This document shows positions 42,122-52,068 of a stretch of DNA of 64,000 nt, one piece after another. The position numbers were made by a program, and so were the translations under genes. The notes under the pieces were generated by a model. That model was not told the origin of the DNA and ran no database searches. It saw only the letters and a program-made list of their open reading frames with translations. Origin of the DNA: Candidatus Kapaibacterium sp. (GTDB taxonomy: Bacteria; Bacteroidota; Ignavibacteria; Kapaibacteriales; UBA2268); the NCBI GenBank assembly GCA_026390695.1, contig JAPLFL010000123.1, positions 62,001-126,000 on the forward strand. The letters run 5' to 3'. Within the stretch, counting starts at the first letter, position 1. Each line of letters opens with the position of its first letter.

Positions 42122-44254
42122 ATGAACGTTTACGATGCAAAAAATATCAGGAATATTGTTCTGTTAGGGCATGCTGGTTCTGGCAAAACAACATTTTCCG
42201 AAGACATTATTTTCCATTCGGGCGCAATCAATCGCCGTGGAACAATTGAAGACCATAATACTGTCTCAGATTTTAATGAAATTGAACATGAAAAAGGTTG
42301 TACAATATTCGGTACTCCACTTTATGTTGAGTACAATAATAGCAAAATCAATATTCTCGATACTCCGGGTTATGACGATTATATCGGTGAAATAGTCGCT
42401 TCTATTCGCGTTGCAGACACAGCAATGATCGTTTTGAATTCCCAGAATGGCTTGGAAGTTGGTACCGAAATAGTCATTGATTCAACTGAAAAAGAGAAAA
42501 AACCCGTAGCTTTTATTTTAAATAAAATGGATATTGATCAAGCAAATTTTGAAAAGAATTGCGAAGATTTAAAATCACGTATCGGTCATGGAGCGCTTCC
42601 ACTCCAATTTCCTATTGGAAAAGGTGCTCAATTCAATACTATAGTCGATTTACTTTCAATGTCAGCATATAAATTTACCAATGATAGCGGCAAAAGCGAA
42701 AAAATTCCAATCCCTGCATCAGAAATGGCAAAAGCAGAAAAAATGCGCTCTGAATTGGTTGAAACAATTGCTGAAAACGATGAAGATTTGATGACTAAAT
42801 ACTTCGACGAAGGTTCTCTGCCTGATGAAGATATATTAAAAGGTCTGAAATCCGCAATTATCAATCGTCAGGTATTTCCAATTTTATGCTCTTCGTCTAA
42901 GAATAACATTGGAATTGATCTAATTATGAATTTCATAACAAATGTTCTTCCTTCACCACTTGAATCTCAGCTTCCGGTTAGTGTCGAAGAAAATCTTATT
43001 CCTTGCAATGCAAGCGGTCAGACAGGATTATTTATTTTCAAAGTAACCTCTGAAGCTCATTTAGGAGATATGACTTTCTTCCGTGTTTATTCCGGTACTA
43101 TGAAGCCAAGTGTTGATATTTTTAATGAAACTAATTCAGCCTCCGAAAGATTCGGTCAATTATTTGTTACTTGTGGTAAAAAACGCTCAGAAGTAACTGC
43201 TATTCAGGCTGGTGACATCGGAGCAACCGTAAAATTAAAGAATACAAAAATTAATGACACACTGCACGAAAAGGGCTGGCAGCTAACTTTTCCGAAAATT
43301 GCATATCCTAATCCTAAAGTCAGAGCTGCTGTAGTTCCAAAGACAAAGGGTGAGGAAGAAAAAGTTGGTGTTGGTTTATCGGCATTGGCTTCTGAAGACC
43401 CTTCACTGGTAGTAGAACATTCTCAGGAATTACGCCAGATTATTCTCTATGCTCAGGGTGAATTACATCTTGGCATTGCAAAATGGCGCTTAGAGCACCG
43501 TTACAAAGTGGAAGCCGAATATATTGAACCACGTGTTCCTTACCGTGAAACAATTCAAAAGGCAATTCGCGGCTCCTATCGCCACAAGAAACAATCTGGT
43601 GGTGCTGGTCAGTTTGCAGAAGTACACATGATTGTGGAACCATACTTTGAAAACATGCCAAATCCTGCTGGTATTTCTGTTCGCGGTAAAGACCTGATAA
43701 AATTGGATTGGGGCGGAAATCTTGAATATTTAAACTGTATTGTTGGTGGAGTTATTGATCAGCGCTTCCTGCCTGCAATATTAAAGGGTGTGATGGATAA
43801 AATGCACTTTGGGCCACTCACTGGTTCTTATGTTCGTGATATTCGTGTTTCAATTTTTGACGGAAAGATGCACCCTGTCGATTCAAACGAAGCAGCCTTT
43901 AAGACTGCCGGTATGATGGCATTCAAAGAATGTTTTGTTAAAGCTGATCCAAAGATTTTGGAACCGGTTTATAAAGTTGAAATAAAGGTGCCTGAAGATC
44001 ACGTAGGAGACGTCATGAGCGATCTACCGTCCCGCCGTGGGCTTATCCTCGGTATAGATTCAGAAGGGCGCTACCAGAAGATTATAGCACGTATGCCACT
44101 TGTTGAATTAGATAAATATTCAACCGGATTACGTTCTATGACAGCCGGTCGTGCAACTTTTACTCAGGAATTTGCCGAATATCAGGCTGTGCCTCCAAAT
44201 GTACAAATGAAATTAATTGAAGATTTCAAGAAACATCAGACTGATGAAGAATAG
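42122..44254 (+). CDS. EF-G paralogue (EF-G2-like translation GTPase)
   Basis: The 710-residue protein has all five EF-G domains but differs from canonical EF-G. G1 is GHAGSGKTT (16-24), G4 is NKMD, switch I reads EHEKGCTIF and switch II reads DTPGYDDY, with Tyr84 at the catalytic His position. These features match the EF-G-like group that includes EF-G2 of Thermus. Domain IV has the GGAGQFAEVHMIVEP block and the tip Gly-rich loop. It is a single gene with GGAG before the ATG and a strong terminator. Role in translocation or recycling is unknown. Confidence 0.88.
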   Translation: MNVYDAKNIRNIVLLGHAGSGKTTFSEDIIFHSGAINRRGTIEDHNTVSDFNEIEHEKGCTIFGTPLYVEYNNSKINILDTPGYDDYIGEIVASIRVADTAMIVLNSQNGLEVGTEIVIDSTEKEKKPVAFILNKMDIDQANFEKNCEDLKSRIGHGALPLQFPIGKGAQFNTIVDLLSMSAYKFTNDSGKSEKIPIPASEMAKAEKMRSELVETIAENDEDLMTKYFDEGSLPDEDILKGLKSAIINRQVFPILCSSSKNNIGIDLIMNFITNVLPSPLESQLPVSVEENLIPCNASGQTGLFIFKVTSEAHLGDMTFFRVYSGTMKPSVDIFNETNSASERFGQLFVTCGKKRSEVTAIQAGDIGATVKLKNTKINDTLHEKGWQLTFPKIAYPNPKVRAAVVPKTKGEEEKVGVGLSALASEDPSLVVEHSQELRQIILYAQGELHLGIAKWRLEHRYKVEAEYIEPRVPYRETIQKAIRGSYRHKKQSGGAGQFAEVHMIVEPYFENMPNPAGISVRGKDLIKLDWGGNLEYLNCIVGGVIDQRFLPAILKGVMDKMHFGPLTGSYVRDIRVSIFDGKMHPVDSNEAAFKTAGMMAFKECFVKADPKILEPVYKVEIKVPEDHVGDVMSDLPSRRGLILGIDSEGRYQKIIARMPLVELDKYSTGLRSMTAGRATFTQEFAEYQAVPPNVQMKLIEDFKKHQTDEE

Positions 44255-44279
44255 AACTTTATGCTTTTTATATAAAATT

Positions 44280-44310
44280 AACTCCGGGAGCTTTTCCGGA
44301 GTTTTTTTTT
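44280..44310 (+). terminator. Intrinsic terminator after the EF-G paralogue
   Basis: ACTCCGG (44281-44287) pairs with CCGGAGT (44296-44302) and a run of nine T follows. It lies 26 bases after the stop codon. Confidence 0.85.
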
Positions 44311-44320
44311 GGAGAGGGAT

Positions 44321-44545
44321 CTAATATCATTTCCTACTTGAAGTCTGTCATTCCTACGAATGAGACTGTGTGAAAACTCACAACTTCTTCTGGATTGTCA
44401 TCCCCGCGCATGCTGGAATCCCCTTCCAGTAACAATCAGGGGATTCCTGCATGCGCAGGAATGACAGAAATAAAGAGTTTTTACACAGTCTCATCAGCAT
44501 GAATGACATTAATTCCTAATTCATTAAGGAAATGATATAATATAT
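44321..44545. mobile_element. C-type element holding an A insert
   Basis: C arms TAATATCATTTCCTACTTGAA (left, 44322) and TTCATTAAGGAAATGATATAATA (right, to 44543) surround the broken core GTCATTCCTAC...GCATGAATGAC. The A element (44362-44492, 131 bp) has the left end GAGACTGTGTGAAAAC and a right end TTTTTACACAGTCTC. Its flanks GAAT and ATCA do not match, so the insertion is old or rearranged. 44546-44700 shows no gene. Confidence 0.6.
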
Positions 44546-44700
44546 TTACAAATTGATCTAAAATTATATTGAAACGGACATTATCAACCGAATATTTTAA
44601 TTACTACTCATCAAAAAAAAATATTTTGCATATAATTCAGAAATTTTTATTAATTTACAAACTTCAATTATGATTTGTTCGACTAATAAGGTAAACTCTT

Positions 44701-45693
44701 ATGAAAAATCTCATTATTTGTTTATTAGCAGCACTGGCTCTTTATTCTTGCTCTGATTCAGAAAGCAATCCTTCAAGAGGTAAAATCGAAGGTCAAGTAA
44801 TTGACACAAAATATTTGCCAGTAGAAAATGTCTTGATTCAGACTGTGCCTGCATCTCAATCAACTCTAACCGATATCAACGGGAATTTTACTTTTGATCA
44901 GATGGATCCCGGAGAATATCGTGTCACAGCATATAAATTTAGCTACCCCACTGGTGCAGAAAACATTAAAGTTAATGCCGGGTTAACAACAAATATGGTG
45001 ATAATTTTGGATTCCTCAGCTATTAACAATTCAGGAGATACCTTAACTGATAGTTATACAAAATTATTATTGCATTTTAATAATAATTTAACTGATAGTT
45101 CAGGAAATAATTATTCAGTTACGGATTATAGTACAACCGATAACGCTACTTATTTTAAGTTTGGTGGCCACTCAAGATATTTTAGCGGCTCAGGTTCTTC
45201 ATATCTACAATTAGCCAATAGCCCAAATTTTGATTTTGGTGCCGGTGATTTTACAATTGATTTTTGGCTTTTTCCAACGTCTGTAACTCATATCAAACAA
45301 TGTGTTATTTATAGACGTACTTCTAATGTTTACACTCCTTGGCAATTTGAGATCGGAACCGGAGGTTTAACTTATGATGGTAGTACAACAGGCTCCAGTT
45401 GGGACATTAATATTACTGGGCCATCTTTAGCTTTGAATGCATGGAGCCATATTGCATTAGTTCGTTATGGCGCAACAATTACTATGTATTTAAACGGCTC
45501 TTCTGTTGGTACACCGGTTAATATAGGGTCAAAGTCTTTATTTAATAATTCACAAGGATTATCCATAGGAGATATACCAATGATACGAGGTATCTCAGTC
45601 TATCCTTTTGTAGGTTATATGGATGAGATTAGGATTAGCAAAGGTATTGCACGCTGGACGACAAATTTCACAACCCCAGATCGTCAATATTAA
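44701..45693 (+). CDS. Lipoprotein with carboxypeptidase-regulatory-like and LamG-like domains
   Basis: The 330-residue protein has a lipoprotein signal ending in LYSC (Cys17). A CarboxypepD regulatory-like beta-sandwich follows (28-105: GKIEGQVIDTKYLPVENVLIQT, GNFTFDQMDPGEYRVTAYK). Residues 118-330 form a LamG/concanavalin-like lectin domain (LLLHFNNNLTDSSGN, DFTIDFWLF, WSHIALVR, GYMDEIRISKGIARW). It is probably surface-exposed and sugar- or protein-binding. No type IX sorting tail is present, so it differs from the cargo upstream. Confidence 0.88.
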   Translation: MKNLIICLLAALALYSCSDSESNPSRGKIEGQVIDTKYLPVENVLIQTVPASQSTLTDINGNFTFDQMDPGEYRVTAYKFSYPTGAENIKVNAGLTTNMVIILDSSAINNSGDTLTDSYTKLLLHFNNNLTDSSGNNYSVTDYSTTDNATYFKFGGHSRYFSGSGSSYLQLANSPNFDFGAGDFTIDFWLFPTSVTHIKQCVIYRRTSNVYTPWQFEIGTGGLTYDGSTTGSSWDINITGPSLALNAWSHIALVRYGATITMYLNGSSVGTPVNIGSKSLFNNSQGLSIGDIPMIRGISVYPFVGYMDEIRISKGIARWTTNFTTPDRQY

Positions 45694-45926
45694 AAAATTT
45701 CCAATAAGACAGCTTCTTCATTTTTGGTTATAATTTATCAGTAATTTATCTCTCTTTTTCAGTTATGGACATCACTTTTTCGATTAAGAATTGTATTCTC
45801 CCAAAGAGCTCATTAGAAATTTCGCCTTTAATGAACGCGATTTGATATAAAAAATAAAATTTCCGTTTTGACAAGTCATCAATAATTCGTAATTTAGTTT
45901 TATTTATTAAGTTTTATTAAATTATA

Positions 45927-46895
45927 ATGATTGAATCAATAATTAAAAAAATCCCTAAATGTGCAATAGTTGTTCCTTGTTATAATGAAGAAGAGGTATT
46001 GCAATATAGTTCGGAGATTCTTTCATCGATTTTAAAGAACTTAATTGCTAAGACAAAGATTTCTGGTGAAAGTGCGATCTGCTTTGTAAATGATGGGAGT
46101 AAAGATAAAACTTGGGAGATAATAGAATCTTTATGCACGACTGATTCTATGTTTAAAGGGATAAGTTTTTCCAGAAATTTTGGCCATCAAAGCTCGATAT
46201 TAGCAGGTATGCTTGAATTGAAAGATGATTTTGATTGTATAATTACAATTGATGCAGATTTACAGGATGATACCGACCTAATTGAAAAATTTATAGATAA
46301 ATTTTCCGAAGGCTGTCATATAGTTTATGGCGTGAGAAGAGACAGGCCTTACGATACAGTTTTTAAAAAGTGGACAGCACTGCTATATTATAAGATTCTC
46401 AAAGTATTAGGTGTCGATATTTTATATAATCACGCCGATTACAGACTTATCTCAAAAAAGACATTAACCTCGCTTTCGGATTTCGAAGAGGTAAACCTAT
46501 TTTTGCGAGGAGTTTTTCCACTGCTTGGATATAAAACAGATACCGTTATTTATGACCGAAAAGAGCGGTTTGCTGGCGAAACAAAATATACTTTCTCAAA
46601 AATGTTTTCCTTGGCAATAAATGGAATTACCTCATTCAGTGTGAAACCACTGAGGATAATTTCTTATTTGGGATTTTTATCTTTCTTTTTTTCGATATGT
46701 ATATCAATTTGGATTATCATTGAATATTATAGAAGCAATGTAATTACAGGATGGACATCAGTTTTGGTCTCAATTTACTTTATTGGTGGGATTTCAATGA
46801 TAAGTATTGGGATTATTGGCGAATATATTGGAAAGATTTATGAAGAAGTAAAAAAGAGACCACGTTTTATTATTGAAAAAAAAATTAATATCTGA
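45927..46895 (+). CDS. GT2 glycosyltransferase (GtrB/ArnC-like)
   Basis: The 322-residue protein makes polyprenyl-phosphate sugars on the cytoplasmic face. IVVPCYNEEEVL begins the GT-A fold, DADLQDDTDL is the metal/acceptor motif, and YDRKERFAGETKYTFSKM is typical of GtrB/ArnC enzymes. Two C-terminal helices (about 245-270 and 278-305) fit that group. It overlaps the next gene by one base. TTCGTAATTTAG lies 40 bases upstream of the ATG. Confidence 0.92.
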   Translation: MIESIIKKIPKCAIVVPCYNEEEVLQYSSEILSSILKNLIAKTKISGESAICFVNDGSKDKTWEIIESLCTTDSMFKGISFSRNFGHQSSILAGMLELKDDFDCIITIDADLQDDTDLIEKFIDKFSEGCHIVYGVRRDRPYDTVFKKWTALLYYKILKVLGVDILYNHADYRLISKKTLTSLSDFEEVNLFLRGVFPLLGYKTDTVIYDRKERFAGETKYTFSKMFSLAINGITSFSVKPLRIISYLGFLSFFFSICISIWIIIEYYRSNVITGWTSVLVSIYFIGGISMISIGIIGEYIGKIYEEVKKRPRFIIEKKINI

Positions 46896-47623
46896 TGGAA
46901 GAAATATTATACCATAAATTTTTTGAAATAGAAGATTCTTACTGGTGGTTTGTTGTAAGAAATAAAATGATTGCCAGAATCCTTAAACAGAACTATAATT
47001 TGAAACCAGATGATATTCTGCTTGATATTGGATGTGGTACAGGAGCTTTTCTCAATTTATTGAAGGATCAGTGTATAGCTTATGGTTCGGATATGTCTGA
47101 AATTGCATTGGATTATTGCAGCCAAAGAGGACTTGATAATTTAATAAAAGTTGATTTAGGACAAGAAGTTAAATATCCAGATAGGATAAATTTCATAACT
47201 ATTTTAGATGTTGTTGAGCATATTGAAAATGATAATGAATTTATGAAAAATGTTTACGAAATATCATCGAAGGATGGATTAGTTATAGTAACTGTGCCAG
47301 CTTATCAGTGGTTATGGAGTAAGCATGATGAATTGAATATGCACTTTAGAAGATATTCACGTAAACAAATCATTAATTTATTAATTCATTCTGGTTTTAA
47401 AATTGAGTTTTCATCTTATTTTTATTCCTTACTCTTATTTCCCGCTATTATTAAACGATTTATTGATAAAATTTTTAAATCTCAAAAAGAAGAAGCTGTA
47501 ATTGAAGAAGTATCCGAAGGAATGAATAAACTATTAACAAAAATTTTTACAATTGAGACTAACCGATTACCAAATTTAAACTTCCCATTTGGTCTTTCTG
47601 CTTTAATCATTGCAAGGAAATAA
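46895..47623 (+). CDS. SAM-dependent methyltransferase
   Basis: The 242-residue class I methyltransferase has motif I LLDIGCGTGAFLNLL (about 42-56), ITILDVVEHIENDNEFMKN and VPAYQWLWSKHDELNMHFRRYS. This last block is common in methyltransferases of glycan and lipid clusters. The substrate is unknown; its place between a GtrB-like enzyme and a membrane protein suggests a glycan or polyprenyl sugar. It shares single-base overlaps with both neighbours, so the three genes are translated together. Confidence 0.88.
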   Translation: MEEILYHKFFEIEDSYWWFVVRNKMIARILKQNYNLKPDDILLDIGCGTGAFLNLLKDQCIAYGSDMSEIALDYCSQRGLDNLIKVDLGQEVKYPDRINFITILDVVEHIENDNEFMKNVYEISSKDGLVIVTVPAYQWLWSKHDELNMHFRRYSRKQIINLLIHSGFKIEFSSYFYSLLLFPAIIKRFIDKIFKSQKEEAVIEEVSEGMNKLLTKIFTIETNRLPNLNFPFGLSALIIARK

Positions 47624-49395
47624 TGAGATTATTGACAAATGTTTTAAAATATAAATTTGAACTAATTATCGGATTTATTGTTCTATTAGTTTTTATGATG
47701 TCAGGTTCAGTGTTTTCAGGTTATCATCTTATGGATAATCACTGGGTTTTAGGAATTGATAAAGGTATTAAAAATGATGGGATTTTTAGTACACTTTATA
47801 ATTATCTCAAAGATGATATATCAGGTGGTAGATTTAGAACTTATTATATTTTAAGAATTGTTGTCGAGACATATATCCTTGGTCCAAATTTTGTTTTAAT
47901 TTCATTTTTAATACTTTTTGAAGCCATTTTTTATACAATACTGTTCTATAGAGTTGCTCTTTTATTAAAATTTGAGCATTTATCAGCCTTCTTTTTTGCC
48001 TTATTTATTATAATAGGAGAGCAATCCATATCGGTGATAATGCTCGGATCTCAAGAAAGTAGAGGATTATGTCTATTAGCTTTGCTAATGTATTTTTCAG
48101 TAAAATCTTCAACTATAACGGTTAAAAAGAATATTTTTAAAACCCTCTTCTTTATTCTCACTATATTATGTTCACAAGCAAAAGAAAGCTTTGTTCTGAT
48201 TATTCCTGCCGCAGTATTTTTTCACATTTGGATATATTCTGAAAATCAGAAAATTTCATTTCTTAGTTCAATAAGAAAAAATCTTATCCTTCTTATTGGT
48301 ATTTTCATTCTGATTATTACTGAACTTATATTATTCAAATTACTTATTAAAAATGAGTTCGGTTACATAGGATTTGGCTGGAACGGATTTTCAATAAATC
48401 GTTTTTTATTGAATTATACTATTTTGTTTTCAAAAACTTCAACATGGTTAGTAATTTTGTTATATTTGACATATAAAATAGATCAAAATTCAAAGAAAAT
48501 TTTGATCCATAATCTCAGAATTGCTGTAATCTTTGTCGCTCTATTAACAATTCCTGAAGTATATCTTTACATGCGCACCTATATTTGGGAGCGTTATTTA
48601 ATTCCTTCAACAGTTGGAATTGCATTTATTAATTTTTATATTTTTGATTCGATAATTAAAAATCATAAAGTTAAATTTACAAGACCTGATTATATTAAAT
48701 TTGTAATTGCTTTACTCTTTTCCGGTTTTATTTTCGGATTTTCATTAAATTTACTCAATTCCAAGATAATTATCGATCATTTACTTAAATTTAGTATTAG
48801 CCTAACTGGCGTTGATCTTTTAGCAAGGCGATGGGATCTGTTTGAAAACTATATATTTCGCTTTATAACCATATTGCCCTCAATAATTATTACATTTTTA
48901 TTAATTATCAACCTATTAAGAAAAAGGTTTGTAAGTATTGTTTTATTGATTTCATTAATTCTAATTACATTTTTATTAAATCTTTTTTTAGTTTGGCACG
49001 AAGGGAAACGATTCGCAGATGAAGGATTTGCAATAAACGGACTTATGAAAAATATTTCAGAAATCACAAATCCTACTGATGGAATTGTTTTAATCGGAAA
49101 TAAAGATTTACTTGAATTACCACAATCAATGAAAATCGCATTAAATTATACATTTAAGCGATCTAATGTTGTATATCTCACATTATATCCTTATGATAAT
49201 GAAATATTAAGAAGGGATATAAATGAAATTATGAAAAATCCTGAAACAAAAGCTAAAATAAATAATGCCAAAGTAATAGTAACGTTTCCGTTAATGGATG
49301 AAATATTTTCCGATACTAATAATAAACTACTAAAACCAAAATGTACATTAATATTTAATAGTCCTCTCGGCTACAAAACCTATATTCAACCATAA
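47623..49395 (+). CDS. Polytopic membrane protein, GT39/GT-C-like, unassigned
   Basis: The 590-residue protein has about twelve hydrophobic helices through residue 450 and a soluble C-terminal domain (about 455-590). An early extracytoplasmic loop has YHLMDNHWVLGIDKG, similar in place to GT-C acidic loops, and ARRWDLFENYIFRF lies late. The shape fits a GT-C transferase that uses a polyprenyl-phosphate sugar made by the GT2 upstream. No family was recognised with certainty. Its end overlaps the convergent DUF2142 gene by ten bases. Confidence 0.6.
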   Translation: MRLLTNVLKYKFELIIGFIVLLVFMMSGSVFSGYHLMDNHWVLGIDKGIKNDGIFSTLYNYLKDDISGGRFRTYYILRIVVETYILGPNFVLISFLILFEAIFYTILFYRVALLLKFEHLSAFFFALFIIIGEQSISVIMLGSQESRGLCLLALLMYFSVKSSTITVKKNIFKTLFFILTILCSQAKESFVLIIPAAVFFHIWIYSENQKISFLSSIRKNLILLIGIFILIITELILFKLLIKNEFGYIGFGWNGFSINRFLLNYTILFSKTSTWLVILLYLTYKIDQNSKKILIHNLRIAVIFVALLTIPEVYLYMRTYIWERYLIPSTVGIAFINFYIFDSIIKNHKVKFTRPDYIKFVIALLFSGFIFGFSLNLLNSKIIIDHLLKFSISLTGVDLLARRWDLFENYIFRFITILPSIIITFLLIINLLRKRFVSIVLLISLILITFLLNLFLVWHEGKRFADEGFAINGLMKNISEITNPTDGIVLIGNKDLLELPQSMKIALNYTFKRSNVVYLTLYPYDNEILRRDINEIMKNPETKAKINNAKVIVTFPLMDEIFSDTNNKLLKPKCTLIFNSPLGYKTYIQP

Positions 49396-50816
49396 AAGCT
49401 ATTATTCATAAACATTACAGTATATATCAGAATTATGATTATATATGCAGGAATAATCAGATTTTTTAGATTTATCCATTTTCTATTAATTAATTGTATA
49501 TTAAAAAACGAAAGCAATAATACCGGAACTGCTTGAATAAAATATCTTCCCTGAAGCCCGAAGATCATTATTGACCCTGCAGGTGAACCAAGATACATAC
49601 CAAATATTATCGCAAATATCGATCCCACTCCAATAAAAATTATTAATATTCTTTGATATAATTTAAAATTTAGATCCGAATTACTTTCAATAAAAGCTAC
49701 ACCTATTAATACAATTCCATGAATTAAAAAGAACCAACGCGGCATTAGAATATATCCATAACCAAATCGTCCTATAGTTCCACCCGCCCATTCGATAGAA
49801 AAATGGAAGATATTCTGAAACATCGTAATAATCAGTTTAAAAGGATTAGATAATAACAAAGATACTGTATTCCCTGCCCCGAAATCCTTCCATAATGAAA
49901 CTTGACCACCTGTATTTACCGATGACAAAACTGCACTCCACCCTAATGAAAAAATATTATATGAATAAATACTTAATAAATAAATCCCCAAAAGCGGACC
50001 TACAAATTTATAATATTCTTTCATTCTAAATTTTCGTATGGGTACAATAAAGATCATCAAAGGAATTAATGGATAGCCATTCTTGATAGCTCCCGATAAG
50101 GTTGCAACAAATAAATAAAAAATGATTTCTCGCCAGCCAATAAAACTATTTTCATCAAATGCAAATTTAAGACTAAATCCGACCATAAAGAAACAACAAA
50201 CCATTGATACTGTATCATAAGTTACCGATGATGCTTGGTATAATACCATAGGCGTTAAACCATAAAGAAAGAATATTGACTTGAAAACCGGAACAAATCT
50301 GATTATAAAAAACATTGAAACTATATAAAATATTAATCCTCCGATTCTTCCGAACCAACCTAACCAAAGTGGTGTGTTTTTAAAAAAAGAACCTATCCAT
50401 ATCCCAATTGTGTGAGGTAAATAAGAAAGCGGGAAGGTTCGATAATGATAATGAGGAGCAGCAATTGTATCTTTAGGATTAAGCTGTATCTTTTCCATTT
50501 CCTTCATTTTACCAGGATTAATTTTTGTTCCATTGAAAAAAGGCACACCCTGAAAATTCAGAACACAATTTATTAAATTTTTGGGATAATATACACTTGC
50601 CACATTATTACTATTAAATGGTATAATTTGACCAACCGAAATGGAATAAGCAGCTAAAAAATGCCTGTCCTCATCATTTGTCTGCCATGGCGGATTTATA
50701 AAGACCATTAACAATCCAAAAACGGTTGCTATTATCACAAATAAAACTTCTAAACTTAGTTTATCAAGAAATCTGGTCTTTTGTTTTTTCATATTTACTT
50801 TATTTAATTCTTTCAA
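49386..50816 (-). CDS. DUF2142-family polytopic membrane protein
   Basis: The 476-residue protein has about eleven helices and the DUF2142 N-terminal block NPPWQTNDEDRHFLAAYSISVG, with an Asp/Glu-rich first loop as in GT-C transferases. SYLPHTIGIWIG and the C-terminal GLQGRYFIQAVPVLLL also match. Members occur in surface-polysaccharide clusters and are thought to be glycosyltransferases. The Met at residue 9 (50792) is an alternative start; TATATTTG at 50828-50821 would fit it as a -7 box. Confidence 0.82.
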   Translation of the reverse strand: MKELNKVNMKKQKTRFLDKLSLEVLFVIIATVFGLLMVFINPPWQTNDEDRHFLAAYSISVGQIIPFNSNNVASVYYPKNLINCVLNFQGVPFFNGTKINPGKMKEMEKIQLNPKDTIAAPHYHYRTFPLSYLPHTIGIWIGSFFKNTPLWLGWFGRIGGLIFYIVSMFFIIRFVPVFKSIFFLYGLTPMVLYQASSVTYDTVSMVCCFFMVGFSLKFAFDENSFIGWREIIFYLFVATLSGAIKNGYPLIPLMIFIVPIRKFRMKEYYKFVGPLLGIYLLSIYSYNIFSLGWSAVLSSVNTGGQVSLWKDFGAGNTVSLLLSNPFKLIITMFQNIFHFSIEWAGGTIGRFGYGYILMPRWFFLIHGIVLIGVAFIESNSDLNFKLYQRILIIFIGVGSIFAIIFGMYLGSPAGSIMIFGLQGRYFIQAVPVLLLSFFNIQLINRKWINLKNLIIPAYIIIILIYTVMFMNNSFYG

Positions 50817-50927
50817 AGTACAAATATATTAAAAAATCATCAAAAAAATGCTAAATTGCATAGTGAATTTTGGTAGAATATATAAAAACGGATATGATAT
50901 AAAGGAAACAGGCATAAAAAGGTAAAT

Positions 50928-51656
50928 ATGATGATCAGTAGCCACAGAACAATTATAATTATCCCCGCTTATAATGAGGAAAAAAATATAATAAAAGTAA
51001 TCAATTCTCTGAAAAATGAGAATCCAGATTGGGATATTATTGTCATTAACGATGGTTCAATAGATAAAACATATCAATTAGCAGAATCAACCGGAAAAGC
51101 TTTTGTCGTTGATCTGCCACTCAATCTCGGGATTGGTGGTGCAGTTCAAACAGGATTCATTTTTGCAGACCGGAATAATTATGATTTCGCGGTACAATTC
51201 GATGGAGATGGTCAGCACATTGCCTCTGAAATTCCAAAAATCCTTGAACCAATTATCAGTGGCAGCTATGACGTGGTTATAGGATCAAGATTCTTGTCAG
51301 ACAACAGTGATAGCTGGAAATCATCACTTCCTCGAAGAATCGGTATAAAGATATTCCAAATCATCAATTCAATTCTTATCAAACAGCCAATAACCGACAA
51401 TACTTCCGGATTCAGAGCCTATAACAAGCGGGCAATCAAACTACTATCTCAGGTTTATCCACAGGATTATCCGGAACCAGAGGCTGTAATCATTTTGGGA
51501 AGATACCGAATGAAAATCGGTGAAAATGCCGTTCAGATGTTAGAAAGAACTGGAGGCAAATCGTCCATCAATGCCTTTAACTCAATTTACTATATGATAA
51601 AAGTCATACTTTCAATTCTAATTACTTATGTTAGAGCAAATAAATACAAAATATAA
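50928..51656 (+). CDS. GT2 glycosyltransferase (dolichyl-phosphate mannosyltransferase-like)
   Basis: The 242-residue protein has IIIIPAYNEEKNI, VINDGSIDKT and VQFDGDGQHIASEIPKI, with the metal-binding DGDGQ. It ends in a short hydrophobic helix rather than the paired helices of the GT2 at 45927. It belongs to the DPM1-like group that makes polyprenyl-phosphate hexose. The next gene, two bases on, is DUF2304, a pairing often seen for this GT2 group. ATG at 50928 follows AAAGG at about nine bases. Confidence 0.9.
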   Translation: MMISSHRTIIIIPAYNEEKNIIKVINSLKNENPDWDIIVINDGSIDKTYQLAESTGKAFVVDLPLNLGIGGAVQTGFIFADRNNYDFAVQFDGDGQHIASEIPKILEPIISGSYDVVIGSRFLSDNSDSWKSSLPRRIGIKIFQIINSILIKQPITDNTSGFRAYNKRAIKLLSQVYPQDYPEPEAVIILGRYRMKIGENAVQMLERTGGKSSINAFNSIYYMIKVILSILITYVRANKYKI

Positions 51657-51658
51657 TT

Positions 51659-52051
51659 ATGAGTGGCGGAGACAGAATACAAATAATAGCAATAATAGGC
51701 AGCATAGCAACTGTTCTATTTATTCTTGAATTAATCAGAAGAAGAAGATTAAAAGAAGAATATTCACTTCTATGGCTCTTGTTCGGTGCTATCTTATTAG
51801 TCTTTTCCTTTTGGCGCGAAGGGCTTACATATTTATCACAGCTTGTCGGAATATCTTATCCTCCTTCAACCTTACTCCTGCTTCTAATAGCTGGTATATT
51901 TTCCATACTGGTTCATTATTCAATAGCTTTATCTCATCTTTCAAATAATAACAAAAGATTAATCCAAGAAATCGGACTGTTAAATCTTGACCTAAAATTA
52001 ATGCAAAAACCAAAAGAAGAAAACTCCGAATCAGACAATAATGTTCAATAA
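51659..52051 (+). CDS. DUF2304 membrane protein
   Basis: The 130-residue protein has three helices (about 7-25, 35-52 and 66-88) and the DUF2304 signatures IRRRRLKEEYSLLWLLFGAILLVFS and SYPPSTLLLLLIAG. The C terminus is a charged coiled coil. It is thought to work with the neighbouring GT2 enzyme, perhaps as a membrane partner; that is based on recurrent gene pairing. Confidence 0.88.
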   Translation: MSGGDRIQIIAIIGSIATVLFILELIRRRRLKEEYSLLWLLFGAILLVFSFWREGLTYLSQLVGISYPPSTLLLLLIAGIFSILVHYSIALSHLSNNNKRLIQEIGLLNLDLKLMQKPKEENSESDNNVQ

Positions 52052-52068
52052 ATATAAAAGGTAAAATT

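Noticed and set aside
50821-50828. TATATTTG as a promoter for the DUF2142 gene
   Set aside because: It fits only if translation starts at the second Met, and no -33 box lies at the right distance; mentioned only in the gene entry.
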